Source: Enterocytospora artemiae (Eukaryota; Microsporidia). Taken from it: a DNA stretch of 64,000 nt. The translations under genes were made by a program, and so were the position numbers. Every line of letters begins with the position of its first letter. The stretch's first letter is position 1. The stretch spans positions 310,001 through 374,000 of the forward strand of contig JASNGC010000002.1 in assembly GCA_038659295.1 (NCBI GenBank), read 5' to 3'. Below the pieces are notes generated by a model. It was not told the DNA's origin. It ran no database searches and was given only the letters and a program-made list of their open reading frames with translations. This document shows positions 40,508 to 49,326 of this stretch, one piece after another.

Positions 40508-41284
40508 TTACGCCAGAAGTATTGCATTTACGCATCCATCATTTTCTGGCTTGTTAGTTATCTGCGCAAATTTCCCCCAAACTATCTGTCCACCCGCATT
40601 AACCATACCAAGCTCACTTACATTCACTTCGATAATGGTTCCACGAGACAATATACCTAGCCCAGTGAACAAATCCGAATGTGGGTTTTTCTTGACAGAA
40701 ATAATAGGCAGATTGAATGTAGTCCTTAATTCGGGATGGACTACATGAGCAGATGTAAATCTTTGGCCCATTGGACGAATAAATCTTTCGAACTTGGGCG
40801 ATTTTCTGGTAAAGTCGCTTCCCACAAAGCATGGCTTGTTGACAAACCGCTTCCAGTGTTTTGTTCTTCTCTTCCCACTGCTAACAACTCCAAATACGTC
40901 CTTCTCAGAAACCCCCTCAACTTTTGCAATTGGAACAGAATACTTTGCCGCCTTTTCCTGTCTCTGCTGCTTAATCTTCGATGTAAGCTCCTTTGCCTTT
41001 TCCTCTAACCCTCTATCAAGTAGGAATGCCGGAAGTGCCTCTGTCTTAATCTCACACTGCTTCGTCTTGATGGCTGCTTCCTTTAGTTTGATGTTTGCCT
41101 TGAGTTGTATCTTCTCATTCTGTCTCTTTTTGTGATAAATCTTCGCTTTAATTCCAGTTAGCGACCTCGATAATTTGGAAATCAACTTTGATTCCCTCGC
41201 CAATTTCTTTGCCTTCTTGACCTCATAATCAAGAGATTTGCCATACTTCTTAATGTGCTGTTCTACGAAATCATTTTGTGGCAT
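40508..41284 (-). CDS. NSA2: NSA2 (TINP1) pre-60S ribosome biogenesis protein
   Basis: Nsa2 acts in nuclear pre-60S assembly, near processing of 27SB rRNA. The 258-residue product is full length. It begins MPQNDFVEQHIKKYG, passes through GIKAKIYHKKR...KIQLK, PAFLLDR, FVGSDFTRKSPKFERFIRP and VKKNPHSDLFTGLG, and ends ENDGCVNAILL, matching the family from end to end. ATG at 41284 follows TTGGCCCAA, and GCAATTTTT stands before that. There is no other candidate. Confidence 0.97.
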   Translation of the reverse strand: MPQNDFVEQHIKKYGKSLDYEVKKAKKLARESKLISKLSRSLTGIKAKIYHKKRQNEKIQLKANIKLKEAAIKTKQCEIKTEALPAFLLDRGLEEKAKELTSKIKQQRQEKAAKYSVPIAKVEGVSEKDVFGVVSSGKRRTKHWKRFVNKPCFVGSDFTRKSPKFERFIRPMGQRFTSAHVVHPELRTTFNLPIISVKKNPHSDLFTGLGILSRGTIIEVNVSELGMVNAGGQIVWGKFAQITNKPENDGCVNAILLA

Positions 41285-41682
41285 TTGGGCCAAAAATTGC
41301 AAAATTTTTTATAAAAATCATAGTTTCCAAAGTAAATACATGGCTTGTGAGAATTGGAGAGGTTGAAACATATGGCTCAATGAATCTGGATCTTTCTTGA
41401 AAACTTTTCTTTATATTGCTAAAGACAAATTCTCCCCACCATCTGTCACATATGCTATTCTTAGTTTTTCTTGCTCAAGTAATTTTTAAAAAGTGTTGAT
41501 ACATGATATTTATGTAAACCTGCATCAACTATACAAAACAAAGATCTTTTCGAGGACATTCACCTGGATTGTATATATTTATTCCTGTTGACCGTTTAAA
41601 TGTGAAAGGCTCTATTCTTCACTTATAAGGTATTCATAGCACCCCGGTTTATTAATTATGGTGTATTAGAACAAGGGACGCA
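41285..41682. other. 398-bp intergenic region
   Basis: It lies between RRP8's 3' end and NSA2's leader, both minus strand. AT-rich, no RNA gene, ORF or repeat recognised. Confidence 0.4.
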
Positions 41683-42315
41683 TTATCTTTTTTTATAGAC
41701 ACATGGCCTCAAGGAAACAGTAGGCAGCTTCTTTCTTGTTTTTATATCACTTACCTTTTGAAAGGTCATAATTACAAAACAACTGTTGCTAGTATCAATA
41801 TTTAAGGCCTTGAACCCATACTTTTCAACATCTTTGACAAATATGTGGACACTTGAGAACCTACTTTTAACCTCTGCAATTATAAAATGACCATCAACTT
41901 TTGTAATTCTATTAACTTCTAACAACACTTTCGAAATATATGTCATCATTAGACTGAGACAGCATATAGACACATCAAAATTGTTGTTTTCGCATGGAAT
42001 AGCCGTAATATCTGCTTTTATCACTCGGCTGTGGACTGGATACTTGTCATATAAGAACACATTTGGTTTGTCTAAAAAATACTTGGCATCTCCACAGCCT
42101 AGATCTGCAATTTTGGCCAAATTTCCCATTTCCTCTATTTTCTCAAAAATAATCTTGTTTGGATCGGCAGGCCACTTTGAGATTTGCTTGGAATAGTATT
42201 CGTGGTATTTACAGGACTGCTCCACAGATATTTGAGTATTCTTGTACATCTTTTCATTGAGCAATCTAAACTTTCCACCAATCAGCTTTTCTTCAAATTT
42301 TTTAGCCAACGACAT
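41683..42315 (-). CDS. RRP8: RRP8 nucleolar rRNA methyltransferase
   Basis: Rrp8 is the SAM-dependent enzyme that methylates N1 of an adenine (m1A) in 25S/28S rRNA. The 210-residue product is the catalytic domain alone: KLIGGKFRLLNEKMY, WPADPNKIIFEKI, motif I IADLGCGDAKY, the ICCLSLMMTY motif, FIIAEVKSRFSS and the end LRPCVYKKR, each parallel to human RRP8 (FRYLNE, DFGCGDCR, FCLSLM, QPCLYKRR). Yeast Rrp8 is 392 aa, so the disordered N-terminus is missing. ATG at 42315 follows CTGCCCCAAG. Confidence 0.93.
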   Translation of the reverse strand: MSLAKKFEEKLIGGKFRLLNEKMYKNTQISVEQSCKYHEYYSKQISKWPADPNKIIFEKIEEMGNLAKIADLGCGDAKYFLDKPNVFLYDKYPVHSRVIKADITAIPCENNNFDVSICCLSLMMTYISKVLLEVNRITKVDGHFIIAEVKSRFSSVHIFVKDVEKYGFKALNIDTSNSCFVIMTFQKVSDIKTRKKLPTVSLRPCVYKKR

Positions 42316-42744
42316 CTTGGGGCAGAAAATGCTGCCGTTGAAAATACAAGTACGTAGGTGGAGTTATAGAGCTTGTGGGGGCTATCCAATACTGGTTGTT
42401 AAGTCTGTAGCACGTGTATGACTTATCCCACCTGTTAATCACTTATTTTTGAAGAATTCATTAATTTTTCGAAATTGTCATTATTAAAGTTTGGCAATAC
42501 TATTAAAATCTGTTATATCCCACTTCTTTAAAAACTAGATAAACACAGAATTTTGCTCGAAACGGAAATTTACTTATTCGGATATGTCCCCATATTTAAC
42601 CTAAAGACACCATATCTAAGCCACTGTTGCTGATAGGATAAAGGTATCATCATGCATAATGTGCAGGAGCAGATCTTTGGAAACTACTTGTTGAAATGCA
42701 CAAAGACCTTATTTAGTTAGTACAGTTGTTAAGAAAGAACTATT
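42316..42744. other. 429-bp intergenic region
   Basis: It lies between the tandem-repeat gene's 3' end and RRP8's leader, both minus strand. No structure recognised beyond the RRP8 CCCC element. Confidence 0.4.
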
Positions 42745-44769
42745 TCAAACTCGGGAAATGTGCTCAGCTTCGTAGAAGTCATAAATTCTTCTTCCAACCA
42801 ATTTGATATTTGTTTCATTCAAGTCAAAAAATCCGTAGGACTCCACATATTCTTGCTTGATGTTACTAAACCGTGATTTACGGATCAGCCTTAGAAGTAA
42901 TTCTTCTTGGCCTTCAACCCAGTTGAGACCAAGAATGGGATGCACGAATACCAAAGAATCATCAACATTCTCTCTAATCACACTGTGGATTAAGCTATCT
43001 GCCTTTTCTTTCATTAGCCTCTCATTTCCATTAACGGTTCTGTATTTAGAATGGAAAAGTATGATTTTAACCCCACGAAGCTGACTTTCTGTCAGGGTTT
43101 TAAATATGATGTTGTTGGTTTTTTGATTGATAACGTCCTGTCTCGTTGAAAATGGTGTTGCTTCTGAAACCAGAGTTTTCAGTTCTCCAGGAGGTATGAA
43201 GTCGTCAATGTCAAATTTGTAGATATAAACACGAACTCGGTATTCAAAAAGGTATATCAGCAGAAACAGAACAAGTATTGAAGATATCGCACTTAAAGTT
43301 ATGCCAACATATTTCTTGCCAATAGAAAGGCAAAAAAAAGGCACTACTGTGATAACAAGCAGAAAAACAGCCTTTCTGTTGAATAAAACAGTGCAGTCGA
43401 AAACAAACTCTGTCAAGAATAGAAATAAAACAGTAATTACAACATTAAATATGCCCAGATACAATATCAATCTGTACTCGTTGATGTTTTCTGGATCTTC
43501 CCATTCCGAATTTTCATCCTGAGCAGAATATTGCTTGTTTTTTCCTTCTGCTATATTTTGATCATTGCTGTCAGGATCTGCTTTTTTTCCATCCACAATA
43601 TTGCCTTGTTGATCTGATTTGTTTGTCTGTTTCTTGTCTGCTGATCTGTCGGCACTTGCTACTCCATTCGAGTCCTTTTCTTCTTTATCTGGTTTACTGC
43701 CATTCATTTCCTCTTTGCTTTTTGCTTTTTCATCTCCACCTCTTGTAGAAGATATATTTTCTTTGTCTGATTTGGAAGTATTTTGATTTGTACCATCGGG
43801 CACGGTATTACCTTTTTTTTCATCATCTTGGAAAGTGTTTGGATCTGACTTACCGTTGTATGTGTTTGGATCTCTGGAATCCTGCCTGTTTTCAGGATTC
43901 TTATTTGTAGTGGAGTTACGCCGGTTTTCATCTTCCCTAGAAGTTGTATCTTTGTTTTGATCAAATTCACTCGATTTCTGCGTGTGCTCACTAGGTTTTG
44001 TATTGTCCGTAGCCTGACCATTAGTTTGGTTATTATCCGTGGCATGGCCATTGGTCTGGTTATTGTCCGTAGCCTGACCATTGGTCTGGTTATTGTCCGT
44101 GTCATGGCCATTAGTCTGGTTGTTGTTTATGGCTTGGTCTGTACTTTTTGTTTTGCCATCCTGAGATTTCTTTCCACCCCACCACCAATCACCATCTTCT
44201 GACTCTTTCTTTGCATCATCAGAATGTGGTGAGTTCATTGATTTATCTTGATTGTTTTCTCCCCCCTGGTTTGCTGCTTCATCTCCACCATTTGACTTGC
44301 CAGAACTATATTTGTTATCCATTGTATCATTGGTGTGCTGCTCATTATATTGAGTTTTAACATCCCCATTCTGATCCGTTTTGACTTGCTTGGGCTCCTT
44401 CCTACCCCATCTTGTTCCACTGGGCATCTTGGACTCATCGCCCACATTATTTGTAGATTCAGCCTGCTGGTTATCCGGTGGGCTTTCGCTTGCTGGATTT
44501 CTGTCTCTTGCATCATGGTCCGATGGCTTGCCTCCAGTTTCATTTTTGCTATCGTTTATACCTGGGTCAGCTTTTGGCTTAGACTTCTTCCCCCATCTTG
44601 TTTTGGGAGACCCATCATCATTTTGAACACTTTTCTCATCTTCTTTATTAGGCCCACTTCCAAAATCAATGTCCTTAGATCCAATGACAGTTTTTTTGTT
44701 TTCTTGAACATTACTCACTTCTTCTTCATTCGACCATTCCCAAAAATGCTTCTTTTTCCCATCTGCCAT
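42745..44769 (-). CDS. low-complexity, tandem-repeat, C-terminally membrane-spanning protein, unknown
   Basis: A 674-residue protein I cannot assign. Residues 1-430 are hydrophilic, rich in Asn, Asp, Lys, Ser and Gln. They include three Trp/Gly/Lys motifs (TRWGKKSK, TRWGRKEP, WWWGGKKS) spaced through the first 200 residues, and four near-perfect copies of a ten-residue repeat (core DNNQTNG, then Q/H-A/D-T). Three membrane spans lie at about 434-520, and a 150-residue C-terminal domain follows (KIILFHSKYR...LVFVHPILGLNW). No signal peptide. ATG at 44769 has no close CCC but sits next to a 9-bp hairpin (44777-44811). The layout suggests a long cytosolic tail on a membrane protein. Confidence 0.72.
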   Translation of the reverse strand: MADGKKKHFWEWSNEEEVSNVQENKKTVIGSKDIDFGSGPNKEDEKSVQNDDGSPKTRWGKKSKPKADPGINDSKNETGGKPSDHDARDRNPASESPPDNQQAESTNNVGDESKMPSGTRWGRKEPKQVKTDQNGDVKTQYNEQHTNDTMDNKYSSGKSNGGDEAANQGGENNQDKSMNSPHSDDAKKESEDGDWWWGGKKSQDGKTKSTDQAINNNQTNGHDTDNNQTNGQATDNNQTNGHATDNNQTNGQATDNTKPSEHTQKSSEFDQNKDTTSREDENRRNSTTNKNPENRQDSRDPNTYNGKSDPNTFQDDEKKGNTVPDGTNQNTSKSDKENISSTRGGDEKAKSKEEMNGSKPDKEEKDSNGVASADRSADKKQTNKSDQQGNIVDGKKADPDSNDQNIAEGKNKQYSAQDENSEWEDPENINEYRLILYLGIFNVVITVLFLFLTEFVFDCTVLFNRKAVFLLVITVVPFFCLSIGKKYVGITLSAISSILVLFLLIYLFEYRVRVYIYKFDIDDFIPPGELKTLVSEATPFSTRQDVINQKTNNIIFKTLTESQLRGVKIILFHSKYRTVNGNERLMKEKADSLIHSVIRENVDDSLVFVHPILGLNWVEGQEELLLRLIRKSRFSNIKQEYVESYGFFDLNETNIKLVGRRIYDFYEAEHISRV
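44001..44120 (-). repeat. 30-bp tandem repeat, four units, in frame in the membrane-protein gene
   Basis: Four consecutive 30-bp units (44001, 44031, 44061, 44091) each encode ten residues containing DNNQTNG. Units 1 and 3 share one form of the middle (Gln after the core) and units 2 and 4 another (His), so the array also reads as a 60-bp pair duplicated. A degenerate fifth unit follows to about 44140. Third-position differences are few, which points to recent expansion. Copy number could vary between strains. Confidence 0.9.
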
Positions 44770-44776
44770 TTTTTAA

Positions 44777-44811
44777 GTTTCAGTCCCAGATAATCTTTTT
44801 AAGACTGAAAC
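44777..44811 (-). promoter_or_regulatory. 9-bp perfect inverted repeat in leader of the tandem-repeat gene
   Basis: The arms GTTTCAGTC (44777-44785) and GACTGAAAC (44803-44811) are exact complements around a 17-nt loop. The hairpin begins seven bases upstream of the ATG at 44769. If transcribed it would block scanning or bind a regulator; as DNA it could be an operator-like dyad. A transcription start between the hairpin and the ATG would remove it from the mRNA. Confidence 0.5.
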
Positions 44812-45191
44812 ATTTCTCAAACACTAAAAAATGGCCTGCTTAACCATATCATAACCTGACCTATTAAATGGGGCCCAATAAAACATTGGAAAGGAAGGTG
44901 TGTGTTTCTGTAAAACCAATCAATTCATTAAAAATGATTGGCTATATAAAACTTTCATGTCGAAGAGTGCCTGTTTCCAGTATGACTCTACGGTAGTGTT
45001 GAAGATTATTAAACCTTTGTGATAAGTTTGCAAGCAAGCTGAATTAGCCAAATAAACATATAATTTGTTTCTTACTCATCGCTCAGCTCCCGCCACTTTA
45101 AATCTGTATCCATAGCCTAGGTCGCCTGATCAAGCTTGCCCATGGCTCACTTATTTTGTTTGTTTTAATTCAAGAAGCCAGCTTGACAAAT

Positions 45192-45212
45192 GTTTTGAAA
45201 ACTTTTTAACCC
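45192..45212 (+). promoter_or_regulatory. A/T tract plus CCC core element of SEC23
   Basis: GTTTTGAAAACTTTTTAACCC ends three bases before the ATG at 45216. It is one of the clearest examples of the bipartite element (A/T palindrome, then CCC) recurring before starts in this window, and its AACCCTT end equals the microsporidian start signal as I remember it. Confidence 0.65.
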
Positions 45213-45215
45213 TTA

Positions 45216-47300
45216 ATGGACCAAACAATAAAAGATATAGAGGCCTACGATGGAATTCGACTGACATGGAATATTTGGCCCTCATCAAAGCTTAAAAATG
45301 ATGTTATTCAGACAGCTTGCCTGTATAACATCCATCAGCCCTGCCAACTCTTGGAATATGAACCTACACCTTGTAGCAAGTGCCAGTCTATTATCTGTCC
45401 TTTCTCCATTATCGACAGTGGGACACAAACCTGGACCTGTAATTTTTGTGGGGGAAGAAATGGTCTTTCAAAAGAGCTTTTACAGCATCAGAACGAATTC
45501 AATGGAGATTTTGAGCACATTCTTCCAGAGATCGTCGAGGGGAACAACACGGTTGAATATGTACTGAATCGAACCACCTCTTTCCCACCCGTTTTTATTT
45601 TTCTTATAGACACATGTACCTATGATCAGGAGAGACATGAGCTAATGATAAGAGGATTAAGGCAAACTCTTGATCTACTTCCAGACGAATGCCTGATCGG
45701 GGTTGTCTTATTTGGGACCAACATTGATCTTTATTCATTTAGTGATGATGCTATTAAGACTATCTATCAATTTTCAGGAGATTATGTTTATAAGAAGGAG
45801 GATATGCAGGGGATAGATGACATTCGGACTTTTCTGGTTAAAAAATCCGAGAGATATCAGGATATTGCCAATCTATTTAATGGTTTGCGTGTTGATCCAT
45901 TTCCGGTCGTAAGTGGGTTTAGAGCTTTAAGATGTACTGGAGCTGCACTGTCTTTTGCCATTAGCTTTGTTGAGGGTCCATTTTCAGAAAGCCCGGTTAA
46001 GATTATACTTTTTACTCAGGGTGCATGTACATTTGGCCCTGGAAAGGTTTGCCCTGTCGAGATTGCAGGAAGTGAGAAGATTGATCTGGCCAAGGCAGCA
46101 AGCTTTTACTCTGGACTCGGAAACATTCTAAATTCCATCGGAGCAAGCGTGGATATAATAGCGGAAACCATCGCAGATTTTGGTGTGCAACAACTGAAGG
46201 AAGTCACTAGTGCGTGCGGAGGAGCGATAATTATGGCACAGGACTTTGAAGAGGATGTTAAGACAAGAAGTCTCGACGTCCTGTATTCTTCAACCGAGGG
46301 AGTGTTGACAATGGGATTTAATTCTAAGATCCAGGTTAAAACTAGCCCCAACGTGGTGTTTAAAGGTTTTATTGGGGAGGGCAAACCTTGTGGAAGTGGA
46401 TGGAAGGTTGGTAGTATCATTCCAACAACGAACATTTCTCTGCTCCTTGATAACAACGATCATTCCAAGCCCAATGATTTCGGGTTTGTGCAGATAATCT
46501 CTCAGTATCAAAGAACAGATCGAAGGTTGATTACCAGAGTGACTACGTTTTCCAGAATGTTTTCTTCGGAGAGGAGTTCTATTGTCCAAAGCTTTGACCA
46601 AGAAGCAGCGGTGGTTTTTCAGGCGAGAGCATTTTGCTTAAAGCAATTTGAAAATATCTTTGATTTGGAAAGTGCAATTGACAAGCATCTTATAAAGTTT
46701 ACGAAGAAGTATGGCAATTTCCAGAAGAATGAGCCGCAATCTGTGACATTGCCGGATACCATGTCGTATTATATTAACTTTATGTTCTTTTTCCGAAGAA
46801 GTTTTCTGGTTCAGAGGGATGGGATATCGTCTGACGAGTCAGCCTACTTCAAAAATCTTCTTTATAAGCTGAAGACACAGGATGCGCTCAAGATGATCAA
46901 GCCCTCATTGGTTTCCTACCACTACCAAGGTAATGTCCAGCCTGTCGAGTTGGATACAGATAGCCTTAATCCAGAATGCATGCTTGTCTTGGACTCGTTC
47001 CACAATGTTTTGCTTTGGAATGGAATGGATGTTTCGAATTGGATGCAACAGGGAATTCAGAATGAGCCCGAATATGCGTTTTTCAATGAGAGTATAAATG
47101 AAGCAAAGCATCATAGTTTAGGCCTTTTGGTGAATCGAGTGCCTGCACCGCAATTTAAGGAAACCTGTGCAGGGAAAAGTCAAGAGAGAATACTGTTAAC
47201 ATATGTCAATCCAAACTCGTCTGGTGCTTTGAATAGCCAAAAGATTGATTTTGCAAAATTTTATGATACACTTTGTAGATTTATAGCTCGTGGTGAATAA
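45216..47300 (+). CDS. SEC23: SEC23, COPII coat GTPase-activating subunit
   Basis: Sec23 pairs with Sec24 in the inner COPII coat and activates the Sar1 GTPase at ER exit sites. The 694-residue product opens with the hallmark DGIRLTWNIWPSSK. A zinc-ribbon with CSKCQSIICPFS and CNFCGGRN, the trunk domain (FIFLIDTC), beta-sandwich, helical and gelsolin-like (MLVLDSFHNVLLWNGMDV) domains follow. It is slightly shorter than yeast (768). The Sar1-activating Arg finger lies in the C-terminal half but was not located with certainty. ATG at 45216 directly follows AACCCTTA. Confidence 0.96.
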   Translation: MDQTIKDIEAYDGIRLTWNIWPSSKLKNDVIQTACLYNIHQPCQLLEYEPTPCSKCQSIICPFSIIDSGTQTWTCNFCGGRNGLSKELLQHQNEFNGDFEHILPEIVEGNNTVEYVLNRTTSFPPVFIFLIDTCTYDQERHELMIRGLRQTLDLLPDECLIGVVLFGTNIDLYSFSDDAIKTIYQFSGDYVYKKEDMQGIDDIRTFLVKKSERYQDIANLFNGLRVDPFPVVSGFRALRCTGAALSFAISFVEGPFSESPVKIILFTQGACTFGPGKVCPVEIAGSEKIDLAKAASFYSGLGNILNSIGASVDIIAETIADFGVQQLKEVTSACGGAIIMAQDFEEDVKTRSLDVLYSSTEGVLTMGFNSKIQVKTSPNVVFKGFIGEGKPCGSGWKVGSIIPTTNISLLLDNNDHSKPNDFGFVQIISQYQRTDRRLITRVTTFSRMFSSERSSIVQSFDQEAAVVFQARAFCLKQFENIFDLESAIDKHLIKFTKKYGNFQKNEPQSVTLPDTMSYYINFMFFFRRSFLVQRDGISSDESAYFKNLLYKLKTQDALKMIKPSLVSYHYQGNVQPVELDTDSLNPECMLVLDSFHNVLLWNGMDVSNWMQQGIQNEPEYAFFNESINEAKHHSLGLLVNRVPAPQFKETCAGKSQERILLTYVNPNSSGALNSQKIDFAKFYDTLCRFIARGE

Positions 47301-47510
47301 AATAGTTATTGCTTAACCCAGACGTTTTAATACTCTTTTTGGGCTAATCTTATAGATCATAGGGGATTGTAGGCTATATGTGTTTGAGTCATATATGCTG
47401 GGCCCTTATTATACCCCACAATCCAGTGGTTGTAGAAGAAACTGCCGTAAAACTCATTGCCCACTGACCTCTTCTCATTGTACAAATTAAGATTACTTGT
47501 TTTAATTGGA

Positions 47511-47543
47511 AATTTTAAAAAAATTTGCAAATTTTTTAAGCCC
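47511..47543 (+). promoter_or_regulatory. A/T palindromic tract plus CCC element of the eS7 gene
   Basis: An A/T tract with interleaved AAATTT (47511-47537) is followed by AAGCCC ending at 47543, four bases before the ATG. It is the same architecture as at SEC23, uS10 and the P5-like ATPase. From memory, AAATTT-like signals are linked to ribosomal protein genes in microsporidia. Confidence 0.6.
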
Positions 47544-47547
47544 ATAG

Positions 47548-48063
47548 ATGCTCGATAAGCCCACTGAAAGTGAACGGAAAGTTTCTGGCATTGTTAAGGC
47601 TGTTATATCCGGTGAGTTAGCTGGAAAGCCCAGCCTGAGTGACCATCTCGATTCGATTTCCCTCACACCGTACTCATTTTCTGAAAATCTGCCCAAGGCC
47701 ATGATGGTCAAGATGCCGGAGGAATTGTTGAGGTTTGTAAAGATGAACTACAAGGAGTTTATTTCAATGATGAAGAGGGAATTTTCAGGCTATGTTATTT
47801 TGACAATGAGAGATGGAGCCATTCCCCCCAAAAACAAGTTAAATCCTGTTAGGGGAAGAGAAGATATGCTGAGGGACATACTCTTCCCAGCCAAAGTTAT
47901 GGGCAGGGCTCAAGAAATCGAAAGCAGGGAGGAAGTTGTTCAGAATGTTTATCTTGACAACAAACAACAGTATTGGTCTCAATCAGAGGTTGCAACTATT
48001 CAAAAGGTGGCATCCAAGGTTCTCAATGATACATTTATTATTGGAATGTTTGCAGGTAACTGA
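47548..48063 (+). CDS. RPS7: 40S ribosomal protein eS7
   Basis: A structural protein of the small subunit body, 171 residues. The family order is visible: an N-terminal helix pair (SERKVSGIVKAVISGELAGK), a strand-helix core (MVKMPEELLRFVKMNYKEFISMM), FSGYVILTMRDGAIPPK (parallel to GKHVVFIAQRRILPKP) and DILFPAKVMGRAQEIE...NVYLDNKQQ, like LVFPSEIVGKRIRV...KVHLDKAQQ. The C-terminal helix is intact. ATG at 47548 follows AAGCCCATAG. AATAAA begins two bases after the stop (48066-48071). Confidence 0.88.
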   Translation: MLDKPTESERKVSGIVKAVISGELAGKPSLSDHLDSISLTPYSFSENLPKAMMVKMPEELLRFVKMNYKEFISMMKREFSGYVILTMRDGAIPPKNKLNPVRGREDMLRDILFPAKVMGRAQEIESREEVVQNVYLDNKQQYWSQSEVATIQKVASKVLNDTFIIGMFAGN

Positions 48064-48285
48064 CGAATAAATTATTCATTTTATTGACATGGTTCGGTTT
48101 AAGTTCTTGCCTACAGTTGTGAGGATGAAGCATACAAATAGTTTAAACTAGTTGGTATCTTTGCGATGCCAAGGAAGCGGCTTAGCCATGTGCCGGAAAA
48201 TCAGTTCGGTGTTCATCTAAGATTTACTCCTCTGTGATACAGCGTTTGCAACGAAGAAATTAAAAAAATTTTCTAACCCGAAGCA

Positions 48286-48618
48286 ATGGGTTTTGAGAGC
48301 ACCGACAAAGTGAAAATTTTAAATAGCTCGACTCTTATTATTCTCGAGGAGGATCATACTTTGATGAATCCGCTAAAGTGGGTAATCAACAACAACTGGT
48401 CTAGATCAATCAGCTGCTCCAAAGATACAAGGCTTCTTGCTCCAAGCACGGTGGAGTTTTGTGGATATTCGATTCCACATCCCTCTGATTTTGCAGCACA
48501 GCTCACAGTACAGTTTGAGGATGAGGATTTACAAAGTAGCAAAAATGTTTTGAGTAAGGTCTCCGAAGGATGTGATTTATTAGAAGCTGTTTGTAACAAA
48601 ATATTAAGTAAATTATAA
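48286..48618 (+). CDS. RPC19: RNA polymerase I/III shared subunit AC19
   Basis: AC19 pairs with AC40 in the assembly platform of RNA polymerases I and III, the counterpart of Rpb11. The 110-residue product has the alpha-like dimerisation motif ILEEDHTLMNPLKWVI and the AC19-specific VEFCGYSIPHPSD, which separates it from Rpb11. A C-terminal helix completes the fold. ATG at 48286 follows CTAACCCGAAGCA, with AAAAAATTTT upstream. It is convergent with the NC2beta gene, 27 bp away. Confidence 0.92.
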   Translation: MGFESTDKVKILNSSTLIILEEDHTLMNPLKWVINNNWSRSISCSKDTRLLAPSTVEFCGYSIPHPSDFAAQLTVQFEDEDLQSSKNVLSKVSEGCDLLEAVCNKILSKL

Positions 48619-48645
48619 GAGCTAAGCCATTCAGAAAAACACACC

Positions 48646-49326
48646 TCATTTAAGTCTTTTAATTGATTCATTATCGACATATTCCTGAGTTCCACTAATC
48701 AGCAATCCTAGATCCTTAATGTCTTTGTTTATACTCGCTGATGTCGGGGTTTCCATGTCCAAAGAAGGAGCATTTGATGCCTCCGGAGTTTTGGGCTTAA
48801 TGCCCTCATCTCTTGAAACATTGTGGGCTACTCCCAGGGACAAATCATTTTGACCTGGTACCTCACTTTCTGCCATCTCAGCATCGAGGGAATGGCCGGT
48901 TTGATCTTCCTCGTCGTACTGTCTATGGATACTTTCTCTGGCTACGGAAAAAAGCTTCATCTGCTCCTCATGCAGTTGCTCCATGGTTAAGCCACTTTCC
49001 TTGAACTTGTTCTGACGAGATGGCTTAAGCTTGGAATAGTCTTCATAATCGGATGCTGCTTGCTTGCACTCTTCAATGAAACTGCCAAATCCAAGTGTCT
49101 CCAGAGCCTTGAAAACATGGTCGTGAGTAATTGTTTTTTTGCCATCTGCCTCGCAAACACGATTAGCCTCTGCTCCCATCGTCAAAATGAACAGATTTGC
49201 AGCATCTCTCAGCATACTTTTGATCTCCTTACCTATAGCCACACCAGATGGGAGTATATCTTGTATCAGCTTGTCTACTGTGGCTTTCGGAAGGCTGCAC
49301 TCTTCATCTGTCTTTTCCAAATTCAT
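48646..49326 (-). CDS. DR1: NC2 beta (Dr1) transcription regulator
   Basis: Dr1 pairs with DRAP1 (NC2 alpha) and clamps TBP on promoters. The histone fold is at about 9-85 (LPKATVDKLIQDILPSGVAIGKE...ANRVCEADGKKTITHDHVFKALETLGFGSFIEE), followed by the family's LTMEQLHEEQMKLFSVAR helix. A 100-residue polar tail is extra. ATG at 49326 is preceded by CCCCACAG and an out-of-frame ATG at 49334, which makes a three-codon ORF (ATG GTT GCA TGA) that overlaps the true start in ATGA. Thirty-odd further codons are open upstream without a suitable start. Confidence 0.92.
   Translation of the reverse strand: MNLEKTDEECSLPKATVDKLIQDILPSGVAIGKEIKSMLRDAANLFILTMGAEANRVCEADGKKTITHDHVFKALETLGFGSFIEECKQAASDYEDYSKLKPSRQNKFKESGLTMEQLHEEQMKLFSVARESIHRQYDEEDQTGHSLDAEMAESEVPGQNDLSLGVAHNVSRDEGIKPKTPEASNAPSLDMETPTSASINKDIKDLGLLISGTQEYVDNESIKRLK

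Larger units (their letters stand above)
44770..45215. other. 446-bp divergent intergenic region
   Basis: It lies between the tandem-repeat gene and SEC23. Besides the hairpin at 44777-44811, it has a second inverted repeat (CCAATCA at 44916-44922, TGATTGG at 44935-44941) abutting a TATA-like CTATATAAA. It ends with the SEC23 core element. No ORF of interest or RNA gene was seen. Confidence 0.5.

Noticed and set aside
48286..48618. Assignment as Rpb11 (pol II) instead of AC19
   Set aside because: The VEFCGYSIPHPSD stretch is the AC19 form; Rpb11 has a different sequence there.
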